From Nitrospira sp. ND1 (GTDB lineage Bacteria; Nitrospirota; Nitrospiria; Nitrospirales; Nitrospiraceae): a stretch of 64,000 bases of DNA. Each line of letters opens with the position of its first letter. Position 1 is the first letter of the stretch. Both the position numbers and the translations under genes were made by a program. The DNA lies in contig NZ_FWEX01000006.1 of assembly GCF_900170025.1 (NCBI RefSeq), positions 2,159,623-2,223,622 on the forward strand, read 5' to 3'. Positions 17,545 to 27,052 of this stretch are shown one piece after another. The notes beneath the pieces were generated by a model. The model did no database searches and was not told the origin of the DNA. It saw nothing but the letters and a program-made list of their open reading frames with translations.

Positions 17545-18288
17545 ATGGTCGAGAAACTTCTTGCGCAAGAACTCGCGAACCCCTATCCCGCAGTCGTTCG
17601 GATCGTGGGCGTAAAGATCCGTGACCGTGGGGAGGTGAAGAAATTCGATGCCGGAGAGGCGTCCCTGGTGATGGGGGATCGGGTACTGCTCGAAGTGGCC
17701 GGCGAGTTGAGCTACGGGGTCGTTTACGGGGCTCCTCAGGTGATGCCGTTCATTCCGCCCATGCGCGTGCTTCAGCCGATCACCAGGAAGGCGACAACCG
17801 AAGATGTGGCCACGATCGATCGGTACGAACGGTTGGCATCGGAGGGAATGAAAGCGTGTCGGGAGCAGGCGGCGGCCCTGGGACTCAGAATGAAACTTGT
17901 GGAGGTGTTCTGCTCGTTTCATCGCCGGCAGATGACCTTTGTCTATACCGCTGAGGATCGAATCGATTTTCGCGAGTTGGTTCGCTTGTTGGCGCGCCGA
18001 TTCGGCGGGCGTATTGAAATGCGTCAAGTTGGGGTACGCGACGAAGCCAGTCGGTTGGGCGGGATCGATACATGCGGTCTCGTACTCTGTTGTGCCGCGT
18101 TCCTCACTGAAGTGAAACCGGTGACTGTCAAGCAAGCACGGGTGTTGGGGCTTCCTGTCGATGACCCCAAATTACTCGGTGTCTGTGGTCGTCTCAAGTG
18201 TTGCCTCTTGTTTGAGGCGATGGACAATCCTTCCTCAAAATCATCAGCTCTGATTAACCCGTCCCGTTCGCGCCTGGCGTCGTCGTAA
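17545..18288 (+). CDS. PSP1 C-terminal domain protein (RicT/YaaT-like)
   Basis: The protein of about 247 residues contains the PSP1 features: an N-terminal beta segment IVGVKIRDRGEVKKFDAG, GDRVLLEVAGELSYGVV, and later FTYTAEDRIDFRELVRLLA-like sequence (actual VYTAEDRIDFRELVRLLA). A Cys-rich stretch GGIDTCGLVLCCAAFL and LKCCLLFE follow. In Bacillus, YaaT/RicT forms a complex with RicA and RicF that carries Fe-S clusters and affects RNA processing; no ricA or ricF is seen here. ATG 17545 fits better than 17515. Confidence 0.85.
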   Translation: MVEKLLAQELANPYPAVVRIVGVKIRDRGEVKKFDAGEASLVMGDRVLLEVAGELSYGVVYGAPQVMPFIPPMRVLQPITRKATTEDVATIDRYERLASEGMKACREQAAALGLRMKLVEVFCSFHRRQMTFVYTAEDRIDFRELVRLLARRFGGRIEMRQVGVRDEASRLGGIDTCGLVLCCAAFLTEVKPVTVKQARVLGLPVDDPKLLGVCGRLKCCLLFEAMDNPSSKSSALINPSRSRLASS

Positions 18289-18411
18289 TCCACAGCAGTT
18301 CAGAAGAATATTCCCCTCATTCGTCTCCCCGGCCCAGCTCTGTCCCCACCTTTCGTTCAGAAAAGGCGGTTCTTTTCGTCCGAAGGAGTATAATGGGCTG
18401 TGAGGTGACTG

Positions 18412-19503
18412 ATGCCTCAGGTGCTGGTGCTTGGAGCCGGAAAAATCGGGTCCCTCGTGGCTGGGTTGTTGTCGGCTAGTGGGCAGTACCACGTTCACCT
18501 AGCCGATCTTACCCTTGATGCCCCGAAGCGACTGGTTGATGACTTGTCGTTGTCCGCGGTTACTCCCTGTGCGTTAGACGTGCGGCGACCAGATGCGGTT
18601 GCGGCATACGTCAGTTCCTCCCCCTTCGATGCGGTGATCTCCAGCCTGCCGTACTTCTGCAACCCGACCGTTGCCGAGATCGCGCGAGCCCATCAACTCC
18701 ATTATTTCGACCTGACCGAAGACGTGGCCGTGACCGGTCGCGTCAAGGCGATCAGCGCGGGTGCCGATCATGCGTTTATTCCTCAGTGCGGGTTAGCGCC
18801 GGGGTTTATCAGTATCGTGACGAATGACCTTATCGGCCATTTTGAATCCATCGACAACGTGAAGATGCGTGTCGGTGCCCTGCCTGTTCATCCGAGTAAT
18901 GCGCTGAAGTACTCCCTCACCTGGTCCACCGACGGGTTGATCAACGAGTATGCCAACGTCTGTGTCGGCATTGAGGAGGGGGAGGAGGTCCACCTTCAGC
19001 CGTTGGAAGGATATGAGACAATTGAATTGGACGGGCTGCTCTACGAGGCCTTCAACACGTCCGGCGGCCTGGGCACTCTCGCGGACACGTACCGCGGACG
19101 GGTCCGAACCATGAATTATAAGACCCTGCGGTATCCCGGGCATTGCGAAAAAATTCAATTTCTCATGAAGGACCTCAAGCTGAAGGAGGATCGGGAGACG
19201 CTCAAGCGAATCCTGGAGAGAGCGATTCCTCAGACGCAGCAGGACGTAGTGTTGATCTATGCGGCCGTGACCGGCACCAGGCAGGGTGAGTTGTTCGAGG
19301 AGACCTATGTGAAAAAGGTGTATCCGCGGACGATCCTCGGGCGGCTCTGGTCTGCGATTCAGGTCACGACAGCGTCGTCGCTTTGTTGCGTCGTTGATCT
19401 TGTGATGGCCAGACCTTCAGCTTATCGTGGCTTTGTCACGCAGGAACACTTTCACTTGCAGGATGTGCTGAACAATCGCTTCGGGGATTGTTTCCGGGCC
19501 TGA
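18412..19503 (+). CDS. Saccharopine dehydrogenase-family protein
   Basis: The 363-residue protein begins with a Rossmann motif [17 protein letters not shown], followed by [20 protein letters not shown] and [16 protein letters not shown], as in saccharopine dehydrogenase (Lys9/LYSDH) proteins. These oxidise saccharopine to alpha-aminoadipate semialdehyde plus glutamate, or perform related amino acid dehydrogenations. An aldehyde dehydrogenase of the semialdehyde type starts 7 bp after its stop, which supports a lysine-catabolic role. The substrate remains an inference. Confidence 0.82.
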   Translation: MPQVLVLGAGKIGSLVAGLLSASGQYHVHLADLTLDAPKRLVDDLSLSAVTPCALDVRRPDAVAAYVSSSPFDAVISSLPYFCNPTVAEIARAHQLHYFDLTEDVAVTGRVKAISAGADHAFIPQCGLAPGFISIVTNDLIGHFESIDNVKMRVGALPVHPSNALKYSLTWSTDGLINEYANVCVGIEEGEEVHLQPLEGYETIELDGLLYEAFNTSGGLGTLADTYRGRVRTMNYKTLRYPGHCEKIQFLMKDLKLKEDRETLKRILERAIPQTQQDVVLIYAAVTGTRQGELFEETYVKKVYPRTILGRLWSAIQVTTASSLCCVVDLVMARPSAYRGFVTQEHFHLQDVLNNRFGDCFRA

Positions 19504-19510
19504 CGGCATC

Positions 19511-21067
19511 ATGACGATACAGGAACTGTTCAAGACCTTGGGGTTGACGCAGGAACAGCCCGGGGGATGTCTCTCCTCTTCGACGTGGAGTCGCACCACC
19601 GACGCCGGTATCGTCGAGTCCCGCAATCCATCAACTGGAGAACCGCTGGCGCAAGTGTACGGGTGTTCCCTTGCCGATTACGATGTCCTCGTAGCCGGAT
19701 CGCAGCAGGCCCAGGCCTCGTGGCGTATGGTGCCGGCGCCGAAGCGCGGCGAGGTGGTCCGTCTGATTGGTCAGGCGCTACGCGTGCACAAGGATGCCTT
19801 GGGTACGCTGGTGTCGTTGGAGGTGGGCAAGATCAAGGCCGAGGGCGATGGCGAAGTGCAGGAGATGATCGATATGGCGGACTTCGCCGTCGGGCTGTCA
19901 CGCATGTTGTACGGGCAGACCATGCATTCGGAGCGTGCACAGCATCGGATGTATGAGCAATGGCATCCATTGGGTGTGGTGGGTGTCATTACGGCGTTTA
20001 ACTTTCCTGTGGCGGTCTGGGCCTGGAATGCTTTTATTGCCGCGGTAACCGGCAGCACCGTGTTGTGGAAGCCGTCACCGAAAGCTCCACTTTGTGCATT
20101 GGCGGTTCAGCGGCTGTGCAATCGTGTGCTGGAAGAGGCCGGGTATCCCGGTGTTTTCGCGCTCTTTACGACGGATCGCGTCGAGCTGGCCGAGCGGATG
20201 GTGCGGGACGAGCGGCTTCCGTTGATCTCCTTCACCGGCTCGGTGCCCGTCGGGAGGCACGTTGCGGAGGTGGTCGGACATCGGCTGGGCCGGAGTCTTC
20301 TGGAATTGAGCGGGAACAACGCCGTCATCGTGGACGAAACAGCCGATCTGGATTTAGCGACGCGCGCCATCGTCTTCGGCGCGGTCGGTACGGCGGGACA
20401 GCGCTGCACCAGTACCAGGCGACTGATTGTGCATGAATCTCAGTACGAGCTGCTGGTCCCGCGACTGCTGTCGGCCTATGCGCAGGTGAAAATCGGTGAT
20501 CCCCTCGAGCCGGATATGCTGATGGGGCCGCTTATCGACGGGGAGGCGGTGACGCGTTACCTGTCTGCGCTTGAGGAAGTGAAGAAGGCGGGCGGTGAGG
20601 TGCTATGCGGAGGATGTGTCTTGTCTCGCCCCGGATATTTTGTTGAGCCCACGATCGTGCGGGCGCAGAACCACTGGGATATCGTCCAGCGGGAAACCTT
20701 TGCGCCGATTCTCTATGTCATGACCTATCGAACGCTGGACGAGGCCATCCGGATGCACAATGCAGTTCCACAGGGACTGTCCTCCGCGCTGTTTACCACC
20801 CATCTTCGGAACAGTGAGACCTTCTTGTCCGCGATCGGCAGCGACTGTGGCATTGCCAATGTGAACATCGGGACGTCCGGTGCGGAAATCGGCGGGGCAT
20901 TCGGTGGAGAAAAAACCACGGGTGGCGGACGGGAAGCCGGTTCCGATGCGTGGAAGGCCTACATGCGTCGACAAACCAACACGATTAATTGGGGAACTGA
21001 GTTGCCGTTGGCCCAGGGCGTGACGTTTGGACGGGCGGAAGGAGGGAATGATGGGGCAAGAAGCTGA
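19511..21067 (+). CDS. Aldehyde dehydrogenase, ALDH7/alpha-aminoadipate semialdehyde dehydrogenase type
   Basis: The 518-residue enzyme has the aldehyde dehydrogenase core: [29 protein letters not shown], the general-base Glu in LLELSGNNA and the catalytic Cys in [13 protein letters not shown]. The [10 protein letters not shown] form, and the C-terminal [29 protein letters not shown], match the ALDH7 (antiquitin/AmaB) branch, which oxidises alpha-aminoadipate semialdehyde with NAD. It follows the saccharopine dehydrogenase gene closely, and the VOC gene starts inside its 3' end, so the three form one operon. Confidence 0.88.
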   Translation: MTIQELFKTLGLTQEQPGGCLSSSTWSRTTDAGIVESRNPSTGEPLAQVYGCSLADYDVLVAGSQQAQASWRMVPAPKRGEVVRLIGQALRVHKDALGTLVSLEVGKIKAEGDGEVQEMIDMADFAVGLSRMLYGQTMHSERAQHRMYEQWHPLGVVGVITAFNFPVAVWAWNAFIAAVTGSTVLWKPSPKAPLCALAVQRLCNRVLEEAGYPGVFALFTTDRVELAERMVRDERLPLISFTGSVPVGRHVAEVVGHRLGRSLLELSGNNAVIVDETADLDLATRAIVFGAVGTAGQRCTSTRRLIVHESQYELLVPRLLSAYAQVKIGDPLEPDMLMGPLIDGEAVTRYLSALEEVKKAGGEVLCGGCVLSRPGYFVEPTIVRAQNHWDIVQRETFAPILYVMTYRTLDEAIRMHNAVPQGLSSALFTTHLRNSETFLSAIGSDCGIANVNIGTSGAEIGGAFGGEKTTGGGREAGSDAWKAYMRRQTNTINWGTELPLAQGVTFGRAEGGNDGARS

Positions 21068-21650
21068 CCTCGATGCGGTGATGGCTCGTATGACGGCCGA
21101 CTTTCTGGCGCAGAATAGCGCAGGACGGATGCTTCGCCGGGCGCTGGACGACGTCGGGGTTGGGTTTATCCCGGTGATCGACCATGTCACCATCCGGACG
21201 ATGGATATTGATCGGCGCGCCGAGGAATTTCTCGCACTGGGTTATCGGTACGATGAAACGCTTCATTTTGACGATTGGTATGCCAAAGTATTCCGGTGGG
21301 CCGGGTATCCGGCGCTGTTTGTCGATCAGGCCTATCCGGACGACCGTGGCAAGACCAGCATCATCCCCCGCTGGGTCGAGAAATTCGGTGATCAGGTGTT
21401 TCACCATGTGGCGGTCCGTGTCGAAGACATCGAGCAGGCCATTCTCAAATTGAAGGCGAAGGGCGTGGTCTTTGCCGGCGAGATCGTCGGTGCCCGGGGA
21501 GGCACGTTGCGCCAAATTTTTACAGCCCCTGAGATGCTCGATGGGCAACCCTTTTCCGTCCTTGAATTGGCCGAGCGGCACCAGGGTTATCAGGGATTTC
21601 TTCCTCCACAAGCTGACAGTCTCATGCGCTCGACAATGCGAGGCCTGTAA
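21051..21650 (+). CDS. VOC/glyoxalase-fold protein of the lysine-type operon
   Basis: The protein of about 199 residues contains a VOC-type betaalphabetabetabeta module: [20 protein letters not shown] near residue 40 and [16 protein letters not shown] near 125, with candidate metal ligands His and a late Glu in [15 protein letters not shown] proteins are metal-dependent dioxygenases, lyases or isomerases. It overlaps the aldehyde dehydrogenase gene by 17 bp with AGGAGGG before the two adjacent ATGs (21048, 21051). In this context it may act on a 2-oxoadipate-like intermediate, but that is a guess. Confidence 0.75.
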   Translation: MGQEADLDAVMARMTADFLAQNSAGRMLRRALDDVGVGFIPVIDHVTIRTMDIDRRAEEFLALGYRYDETLHFDDWYAKVFRWAGYPALFVDQAYPDDRGKTSIIPRWVEKFGDQVFHHVAVRVEDIEQAILKLKAKGVVFAGEIVGARGGTLRQIFTAPEMLDGQPFSVLELAERHQGYQGFLPPQADSLMRSTMRGL

Positions 21651-21820
21651 GGCCGTAGGCTTCGGCCGACCGCTGCTCTGCTGTCGCGATGTGTTGGCAG
21701 CCTCTTCCCGCCGCCCAAAGAGTGCCTCGACCAGATGGGTTGAATTGCGTACAATGCGCCGTGTCGACCAACCAGGTCGAGAGTGTCTGGCATGCGCGAT
21801 CTCAACAGGAGGTTCTCTTC

Positions 21821-22891
21821 ATGGTGCAATCTAACGCGACGTTACGCTTGATCCTCGCACTGCTGGTGCTCTGTGCACTTGGAGCAGGAAGTGGTTCCGT
21901 GCAAGCATCGCCGTCCGGCCATGCCCCTCATGGCACCGTGACGATCGATGGTGTCACGGTCCCGGATGTCGGGCCCCTGCCGACGGTGGTCCCGATACCG
22001 TCCTCCAATCTCAACTACACCGCTAAGATCGAACTCGGCAAGCAACTCTATTTTGACGGACGACTCTCCAAAAATAACGCGATCTCCTGCGCCTTCTGCC
22101 ACAACCCCGGGACCGGATTTGCGGATCCCCGCCAGACGTCCATCGGAGTCGGCGGAGGCGTCGGAGGACGACAGTCACCTACGGTCTACAATACGGGATT
22201 GAATCACGTTCAGTTTTGGGATGGTCGGGCACGTTCGCTTGAAGAGCAGGCCATCGGGCCGATTCATAACCCCGTGGAGATGGCCGAGACGCATGAACAT
22301 GTGGTGGCCAAGCTGGGGAAGATCAAAGGGTATCAGCAACAATTCAGGGCTGTATTTGGAACAGATGTCAATCTTCAGGGCATTGCCGAGGCGATCGCCG
22401 CCTATGAGCGCACAGTGCTCTCCACCAATTCCGCTTTTGATAAATACGTGTTAGGCGCGCAGAAAGCCATGGATGAGGCGGCGGTTCGAGGACTGGCCCT
22501 TTTTAAGGGCAAGGCTCGTTGCATCCTCTGCCACAATGGGCCGAACTTCACCGATAATCAGTTTCACAACCTCGGCGTGCCTCAGGTCGGTCCGATGAAG
22601 GAAGACCTTGGGCGTTTTGCTGTCAGCAGGGCGGAGAAAGACCGGGGCGCATTTAAAACGCCGACGCTCCGTAGCATCACAGAAACCGCTCCGTATATGC
22701 ACGATGGCGCGTTTAAAACGCTGGAAGAGGTCGTCGAATTTATGGATCAGGGCGGCGGGAGCAATCCCAATCTGAGCCCCCTCGTCAAGCCGTTGAATCT
22801 GACGGCGGAGGAGAAAAGCGATCTCGTTGCATTCTTGAAGGCGCTGGCAGGAGAGCCGATCCCGTTCAGTATGCCACAATTGCCGAAATAA
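21821..22891 (+). CDS. Di-haem cytochrome c peroxidase (CcpA/MauG family)
   Basis: ATG 21821 follows AGGAGG and starts a signal peptide (ending near SVQAS). The mature protein of about 330 residues has two c-haem sites, CAFCH in the N-terminal domain and CILCH in the C-terminal domain, plus SPTVYNTGLNHVQFWDGRA and FKTPTLRSITETAPYMHDG, all conserved in bacterial di-haem peroxidases. It would reduce hydrogen peroxide in the periplasm with electrons from a small cytochrome. A mono-haem cytochrome c lies 1.3 kb downstream. Confidence 0.92.
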   Translation: MVQSNATLRLILALLVLCALGAGSGSVQASPSGHAPHGTVTIDGVTVPDVGPLPTVVPIPSSNLNYTAKIELGKQLYFDGRLSKNNAISCAFCHNPGTGFADPRQTSIGVGGGVGGRQSPTVYNTGLNHVQFWDGRARSLEEQAIGPIHNPVEMAETHEHVVAKLGKIKGYQQQFRAVFGTDVNLQGIAEAIAAYERTVLSTNSAFDKYVLGAQKAMDEAAVRGLALFKGKARCILCHNGPNFTDNQFHNLGVPQVGPMKEDLGRFAVSRAEKDRGAFKTPTLRSITETAPYMHDGAFKTLEEVVEFMDQGGGSNPNLSPLVKPLNLTAEEKSDLVAFLKALAGEPIPFSMPQLPK

Positions 22892-23004
22892 AACACGAAT
22901 CCTTTTGGGCCGCCTGTGACTCTCACGGGCAGATACGTGTGCCTTGGTCAGACTATTTTGTCCAAGCATCGGTACGTTCCAACCCCAACCATAGGAGGCC
23001 ATCT

Positions 23005-23511
23005 ATGTTTCGAAATCTTTGTGTGCTCGGTGCGAGCACCATTGCGCTCGCCCTCGGCGGGCCTGCACTTGCGGCGGATATGAAGCCGGGTCCGGCGGAC
23101 GGATTCGACATTCACGTCATGGCGCCCCATAAAATGGAAGATGGGTCGGTGGCAGGCCCGTTCCATCACTATTGTAAGGCCGTCAAGCCGGAAGTCTTGC
23201 AATGTCTGCTGTTCGAATCCACGGATCCCAATGCCGTGCTCACCGACGTGGAGTATTTTGTGGCCAAGCCTGTGTCACGGTCGGCGGTGCCTCTCGATGT
23301 CTGGAACAAGTTCTATCACGACCATGAGGTCGAAATAGCGACCGGGCGTGTTCAGGTGCTGGATATGCCTGATGCCCAGGCCAAAGAAGTGGCGGCGGCT
23401 GCGGCCAAGACGGATGGCATTATTTTCCACTTGTGGCCGAAGGGTGCGAAGGCTCCGGATGGATCGGTGGAGCATCCGACGTCCGTGGGGCATAAACCGC
23501 GGACGGAGTAA
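23005..23511 (+). CDS. DUF1264 (OBAP-type) secreted protein, copy 1
   Basis: This 168-residue protein has a signal peptide (MFRNLCVLGASTIALALGG..., cleavage near ALAAD) and a domain with IHVMAPHKMEDGSVAGPFHHY, VLQCLLFESTDPNA, DVEYFVAKPVSR and KFYHDHEVEIATGRV. This is the DUF1264 family, related to plant oil-body-associated proteins, of unknown biochemical role. Conserved His and Cys suggest a metal or haem site (inference). AGGAGG precedes ATG 23005. A paralogue follows 52 bp later. Confidence 0.88.
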   Translation: MFRNLCVLGASTIALALGGPALAADMKPGPADGFDIHVMAPHKMEDGSVAGPFHHYCKAVKPEVLQCLLFESTDPNAVLTDVEYFVAKPVSRSAVPLDVWNKFYHDHEVEIATGRVQVLDMPDAQAKEVAAAAAKTDGIIFHLWPKGAKAPDGSVEHPTSVGHKPRTE

Positions 23512-23563
23512 GTCTGCGAATAGCGCGTGATCCATCCTGTGCCCTAATTGTAAGGAGGCCACT

Positions 23564-24118
23564 ATGCGAAGTGCGATTTTGATGTTTGGATTGTGTGCGG
23601 CGGCGTTGACGGCAGCCGGTTGTGCGGAGACTGCCCGCGAAATGAAATCCTCCTCTGCGGCACCAGCTGCCGCCACGGCGGCGAAAGCTATGCCGACACC
23701 GGCACAGGGCTATACCATTCATGTCATGGCTCCCCACAAGTTTGAAGACGGATCGGTGCACGGTCCGTATCATCACTACTGCAAGCCGATCTCCCCGGAA
23801 GTGCTGCAGTGTTTGTTGTTCGAGTCGACAGATTCCAATGCTTTGTTGACGGATATTGAATATTTCGTCGCAAAGTCCGTCTCTCGCGCGCATGTTCCGT
23901 TGGAGACGTGGAATAAGTATTACCACGATCATGAGGTAGAGATTGCCACGGGGCGGGTGCAGATTCTGGACATGCCGGAGGCGCAGGCGAAGGAAGTCGC
24001 TGCCATTGCGGCCAAAACCGACGGGATCATTTTTCATCTTTGGCCGGACGGAGCCAAGGCGCCGAACGGTCAGGTGGGGCATCCCCAGTCTGTAGGCCAC
24101 AAGCATCGCACTGAATAG
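23564..24118 (+). CDS. DUF1264 (OBAP-type) lipoprotein, copy 2
   Basis: The 184-residue paralogue of the preceding gene keeps the same core (IHVMAPHKFEDGSVHGPYHHY, VLQCLLFESTDSNA, YYHDHEVEIATGRV). Its N-terminus is instead a lipoprotein signal MRSAILMFGLCAAALTAAGC, with a lipobox and an Ala-rich linker. So one copy is soluble in the periplasm and the other membrane-anchored. GTAAGGAGG precedes ATG 23564. The codon-level divergence indicates an old duplication. Confidence 0.88.
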   Translation: MRSAILMFGLCAAALTAAGCAETAREMKSSSAAPAAATAAKAMPTPAQGYTIHVMAPHKFEDGSVHGPYHHYCKPISPEVLQCLLFESTDSNALLTDIEYFVAKSVSRAHVPLETWNKYYHDHEVEIATGRVQILDMPEAQAKEVAAIAAKTDGIIFHLWPDGAKAPNGQVGHPQSVGHKHRTE

Positions 24119-24140
24119 CCGGAGCGACGCAGATCCATCG

Positions 24141-24167
24141 GGCGGAGGGGGCACAGCCCTCTCCGCC
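24141..24167 (+). terminator. GC-rich hairpin between DUF1264 copy 2 and the cytochrome gene
   Basis: Arms 24141-24152 and 24156-24167 pair over 12 bp with one G-T, loop ACA. The following sequence is only mildly T-rich, so this may be a weak terminator or an mRNA-stabilising hairpin. Confidence 0.45.
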
Positions 24168-24199
24168 TGTGCTATTTCTGATGAAAGGGAGACGCTGTG

Positions 24200-24646
24200 A
24201 TGGATGCTGGACGTCTATGCCTGATGGGATGGCTGCTGCTCGGCGGTGTATCTGTTGGTTGGGCGGCGAATTCCGAAGTGTTAAGGCCCCGTGTTCCGAT
24301 CGATCAGATCGAGGCGGCCAGGACTGTAACCAATCCCTTTCCTGTTACACCGGAAATGCTCCAGCAGGGAAAGGCGCTCTTCGAAGGCAAAGCATTCTGT
24401 CGCGCCTGCCACGGGTCGGATGGGAAGGGACTAGGAATGGATTTGGACTATTCCACCTTCAAAGGACCACTCCCACGGAACTTTACTGATAGGCTATGGC
24501 AGCAGGCCAGGACGGACGGTGAGCTGTTCTGGATTCTGAAGAACGGGAGTCCCGGGACGGATATGGCCCCGTTTATTCCACTCGTCCTGACCGAGGAGGA
24601 GGCCTGGCAAGTTCTCATGTATGTCCGTTCTTTCGGTGGGCGATGA
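24200..24646 (+). CDS. Periplasmic mono-haem cytochrome c
   Basis: The protein of about 149 residues has a signal peptide (MDAGRLCLMGWLLLGGVSVG...), one haem site in KAFCRACHGSDGKG and a likely axial Met in GTDMAPFIPLVL, followed by the C-terminal helix EEAWQVLMYVRSF typical of class I cytochromes. It probably carries electrons in the periplasm, possibly to the di-haem peroxidase upstream. GGGAGA precedes GTG 24197/ATG 24200. The 224 bp after its stop hold no gene. Confidence 0.9.
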   Translation: MDAGRLCLMGWLLLGGVSVGWAANSEVLRPRVPIDQIEAARTVTNPFPVTPEMLQQGKALFEGKAFCRACHGSDGKGLGMDLDYSTFKGPLPRNFTDRLWQQARTDGELFWILKNGSPGTDMAPFIPLVLTEEEAWQVLMYVRSFGGR

Positions 24647-24870
24647 CGCGTGGGCTCCGTGCCGCACTCACGGTTTCAATGTCGTCGGTAGGCTCGGTTC
24701 CTTGCGGGCGGCTTGGTTGTCGGGATGCCGCAAGCTCGCCGCGCTGAGACAGGTGAATGGTCGGCATTGACCGAAGCTGAGGCGCTGTATACCGACAATG
24801 TGTCTGACTGGTCCGTTACGCGGCGCCTGCACTATCAAAGGATCTCAGCCAGCCGACGATCACCCCCCCC

Positions 24871-26570
24871 TGTTCAGCGACAATTAGAATTGCAGGGCGT
24901 GTTGCCTCACAATAGAATGTTACCCGAGCGTGGGGGAGAAATCACGGGCCCATTCGTGCGCGCTGGGATTGGCAAGAATGAGCCGCCGAGCCTCCGCCGT
25001 CCGCCACGCCTGGACCCGCCGCTGGAGTGTTCGAAGCTGCCCGTCTGAGAATGTATCGGGTTGTGCGACCTGGAGACGGTGGAAGAGCTCCTTGGCTGTT
25101 CGATCGGGCTCAGCCTCCAGCCAGTGGCGAACTAGGGGCCAGGCCTGCTCGAAGGGATCGACGCGGGTCCGCCAGTCCCGCAATGACTTCGGCTGCACGG
25201 CGTGGGTTGGCCTCACTTCGCCCCTCTGCCAGGCCGTCCTCAGACTTTTGAGAAACGTCTCCAGCTCCGGATCTCGGCTCGCAGGCAGTGCCGGGACCTC
25301 GCCGGCGGCGATCTCTGCGAGGTGGCCCTGCATCGTCCGAATCTCATCGAGCAGCCGCAGCGGATCCAAGGAGGAGGCCACTGCGCGCAGTTTGTCTTTC
25401 ACCTCTTCTGGAACGGCCTCCGATGCCAAGAGCCTGGCGCTCGGGGTAGCCGGCAGGTAATAGCGTTTCGTCACCCGGGCGCCGACCCGGGTCTTCGAAG
25501 CCAGTTTGAACGAGGGTTGGAAGAAGTTCACGAAGAGCCTGGCCGCCTCATAGAGCCGAGCCAGGATCCCAACCGCCGCGAGACCTTCAAGCCGTCGGTA
25601 TCCGACCAACCGTCGGACGACCGAGCCGTTCTTTTGTTCGACCCATGCTTGATCGTTCTTGCGATAGGGCCGCGAACGCGTGAACTCGATCGCATGGTCG
25701 TGACAGTACGCGATGACGATGTCATTCAGAAATTCGCTGCCGTTGTCCGTATCAACGCCACGCAGCTGGAAGGGCATGATCCTGCGCAGCTTCGTGAGCG
25801 CTTCCGTGACAAGCGATCCATCTCGTACGATGAGCGCCACACATTCAGTCCAGCCACTCGCCACGTCCGTGAGTGTGAGTGTCTGCGCGAAGCTGCCACT
25901 GGCGCGTTCACCGGAGTGGGCGACCAGATCCGCTTCGACGAACCCGGGAATGGGATCGCCCCAATCGGCGAAGGTCCGCAGCGGGACACGCCGTCGAATG
26001 GCCGTCGTGGGCCCCGAGCGGTGGCGCCGACGGGGAGCACTCCCGCTTCTGGGCAGGACGAGGAGTCGGTCAATCGTCGCCGCACTTGCCGAGAGCACCT
26101 TCACCCGGACATCCCGGTCGAGCTGCAGATGTCCATGTCGTTCCAGCGCGCCAAGCAGGGTCGGGATAAGTGCCTTGAGCCGCTTGCCGCAGACCCGATC
26201 GGAGGCCTCCCACAGCACCACCAGTGCCTCGGCGACCGCGTTGCCGTAGCGACGTGGACGCGCCCGCGCCACCGCTGGTCGCGCCACCCTGCCCAGTGTC
26301 AGCAGACGGATCGAGTGTTTGCGGTGGTATCCCGTTACCGCCACGAATTCGTCCAAGATCCGACATTTTTCCACTCGTGACCCTGAACGGTAGCGCGCCC
26401 GCAGCGAATCCATCAATTCCTGACGACTCGTTACACTCAGTTGCCTCTTCATCGATGCTCCTTTCCGGTCGTCCTCGACGGCCGGTAGCATTGTAGATGA
26501 GGCAACGGTTCCTTCTCGGTAACATTTCAGCCGCGGCAATGCGACCCTCAAATCTAATTGACGTCGAACA
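24871..26570 (-). mobile_element. Insertion sequence with imperfect terminal inverted repeats, flanked by C-runs
   Basis: The ends match as inverted repeats. The left end reads TGTTCAGCGACAATTAGAAT and the right end, reverse-complemented, TGTTCGACGTCAATTAGATT; similarity continues inward to a shared AATGTTACC block. The element of 1700 bp holds one transposase. Directly outside are eight C (24863-24870) on the left and seven C (26571-26577) on the right, a possible 7-bp target duplication. The boundaries come from this comparison; family naming is tentative (ISNCY or another rve-type IS). Confidence 0.75.
24920..26452 (-). CDS. DDE (integrase core, rve) transposase
   Basis: From ATG 26452, which has AAGGAG upstream, the protein has 510 residues. 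The N-terminus contains an HTH-like DNA-binding region (CRILDEFVAVTGYHRKHSIR). The integrase core has candidate catalytic acids in FVEADLVAH, VDTDNGSEFLND and WVEQKNGSVVR (D, D, E). The C-terminal 150 residues are Arg-rich and probably bind the ends. The frame is intact, so the element may be active. A longer frame starting at 26584 runs through the right end of the IS and is not used. Confidence 0.88.
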   Translation of the reverse strand: MKRQLSVTSRQELMDSLRARYRSGSRVEKCRILDEFVAVTGYHRKHSIRLLTLGRVARPAVARARPRRYGNAVAEALVVLWEASDRVCGKRLKALIPTLLGALERHGHLQLDRDVRVKVLSASAATIDRLLVLPRSGSAPRRRHRSGPTTAIRRRVPLRTFADWGDPIPGFVEADLVAHSGERASGSFAQTLTLTDVASGWTECVALIVRDGSLVTEALTKLRRIMPFQLRGVDTDNGSEFLNDIVIAYCHDHAIEFTRSRPYRKNDQAWVEQKNGSVVRRLVGYRRLEGLAAVGILARLYEAARLFVNFFQPSFKLASKTRVGARVTKRYYLPATPSARLLASEAVPEEVKDKLRAVASSLDPLRLLDEIRTMQGHLAEIAAGEVPALPASRDPELETFLKSLRTAWQRGEVRPTHAVQPKSLRDWRTRVDPFEQAWPLVRHWLEAEPDRTAKELFHRLQVAQPDTFSDGQLRTLQRRVQAWRTAEARRLILANPSAHEWARDFSPTLG

Positions 26571-27052
26571 CCCCCCCACTTCACAAGATGTTGCCGAGAG
26601 TCTCTTGATGTCCGGCGTGTCTCGAGGACTGCTTTTGGCTAGACCGAATGCTCGATGAACGCAACCGGCGTCATCAAGACCGATCATAGTTTTCTTATTC
26701 ACTGAAATTATCGATTGCAGGCAAGAAGGCGTTGGCCCCAGATTGGATCGCTTTTTGTGCCTGGTGCAGGGTTTCTCTTCGTATCTTGGGTAGGTCTATC
26801 GACGGAAGAGTTTTACGATTGAGCTGGTAGGAGATAGCAATCGGGTCCTAGTTGAGACGACCTCCGTCGGATCCGCGGAACTGCATTGTCGGATTGGCCC
26901 AGCCGCGTTGGGACCCAGGCATTGCAGGGGGATCGGCGAGCCTTCAATACGGCGGTCGTGATTTTATAGTACCAACACCTCCGTCGGGATACAGCATCGA
27001 CTTTGGGTTGTGAGGACAGGCGTTTGTGAAGGGTTGTTGAGACGTTAGAAGA
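26571..27052. other. Gene-free stretch between the IS and the PilZ gene
   Basis: About 480 bp with no coding frame I would accept, no tRNA and no clear terminator. It begins with the C-run at the IS edge. Confidence 0.5.

Noticed and set aside
25202..26380. 392-codon plus-strand frame antisense to the transposase
   Set aside because: GC-driven shadow of the DDE transposase; no family features.
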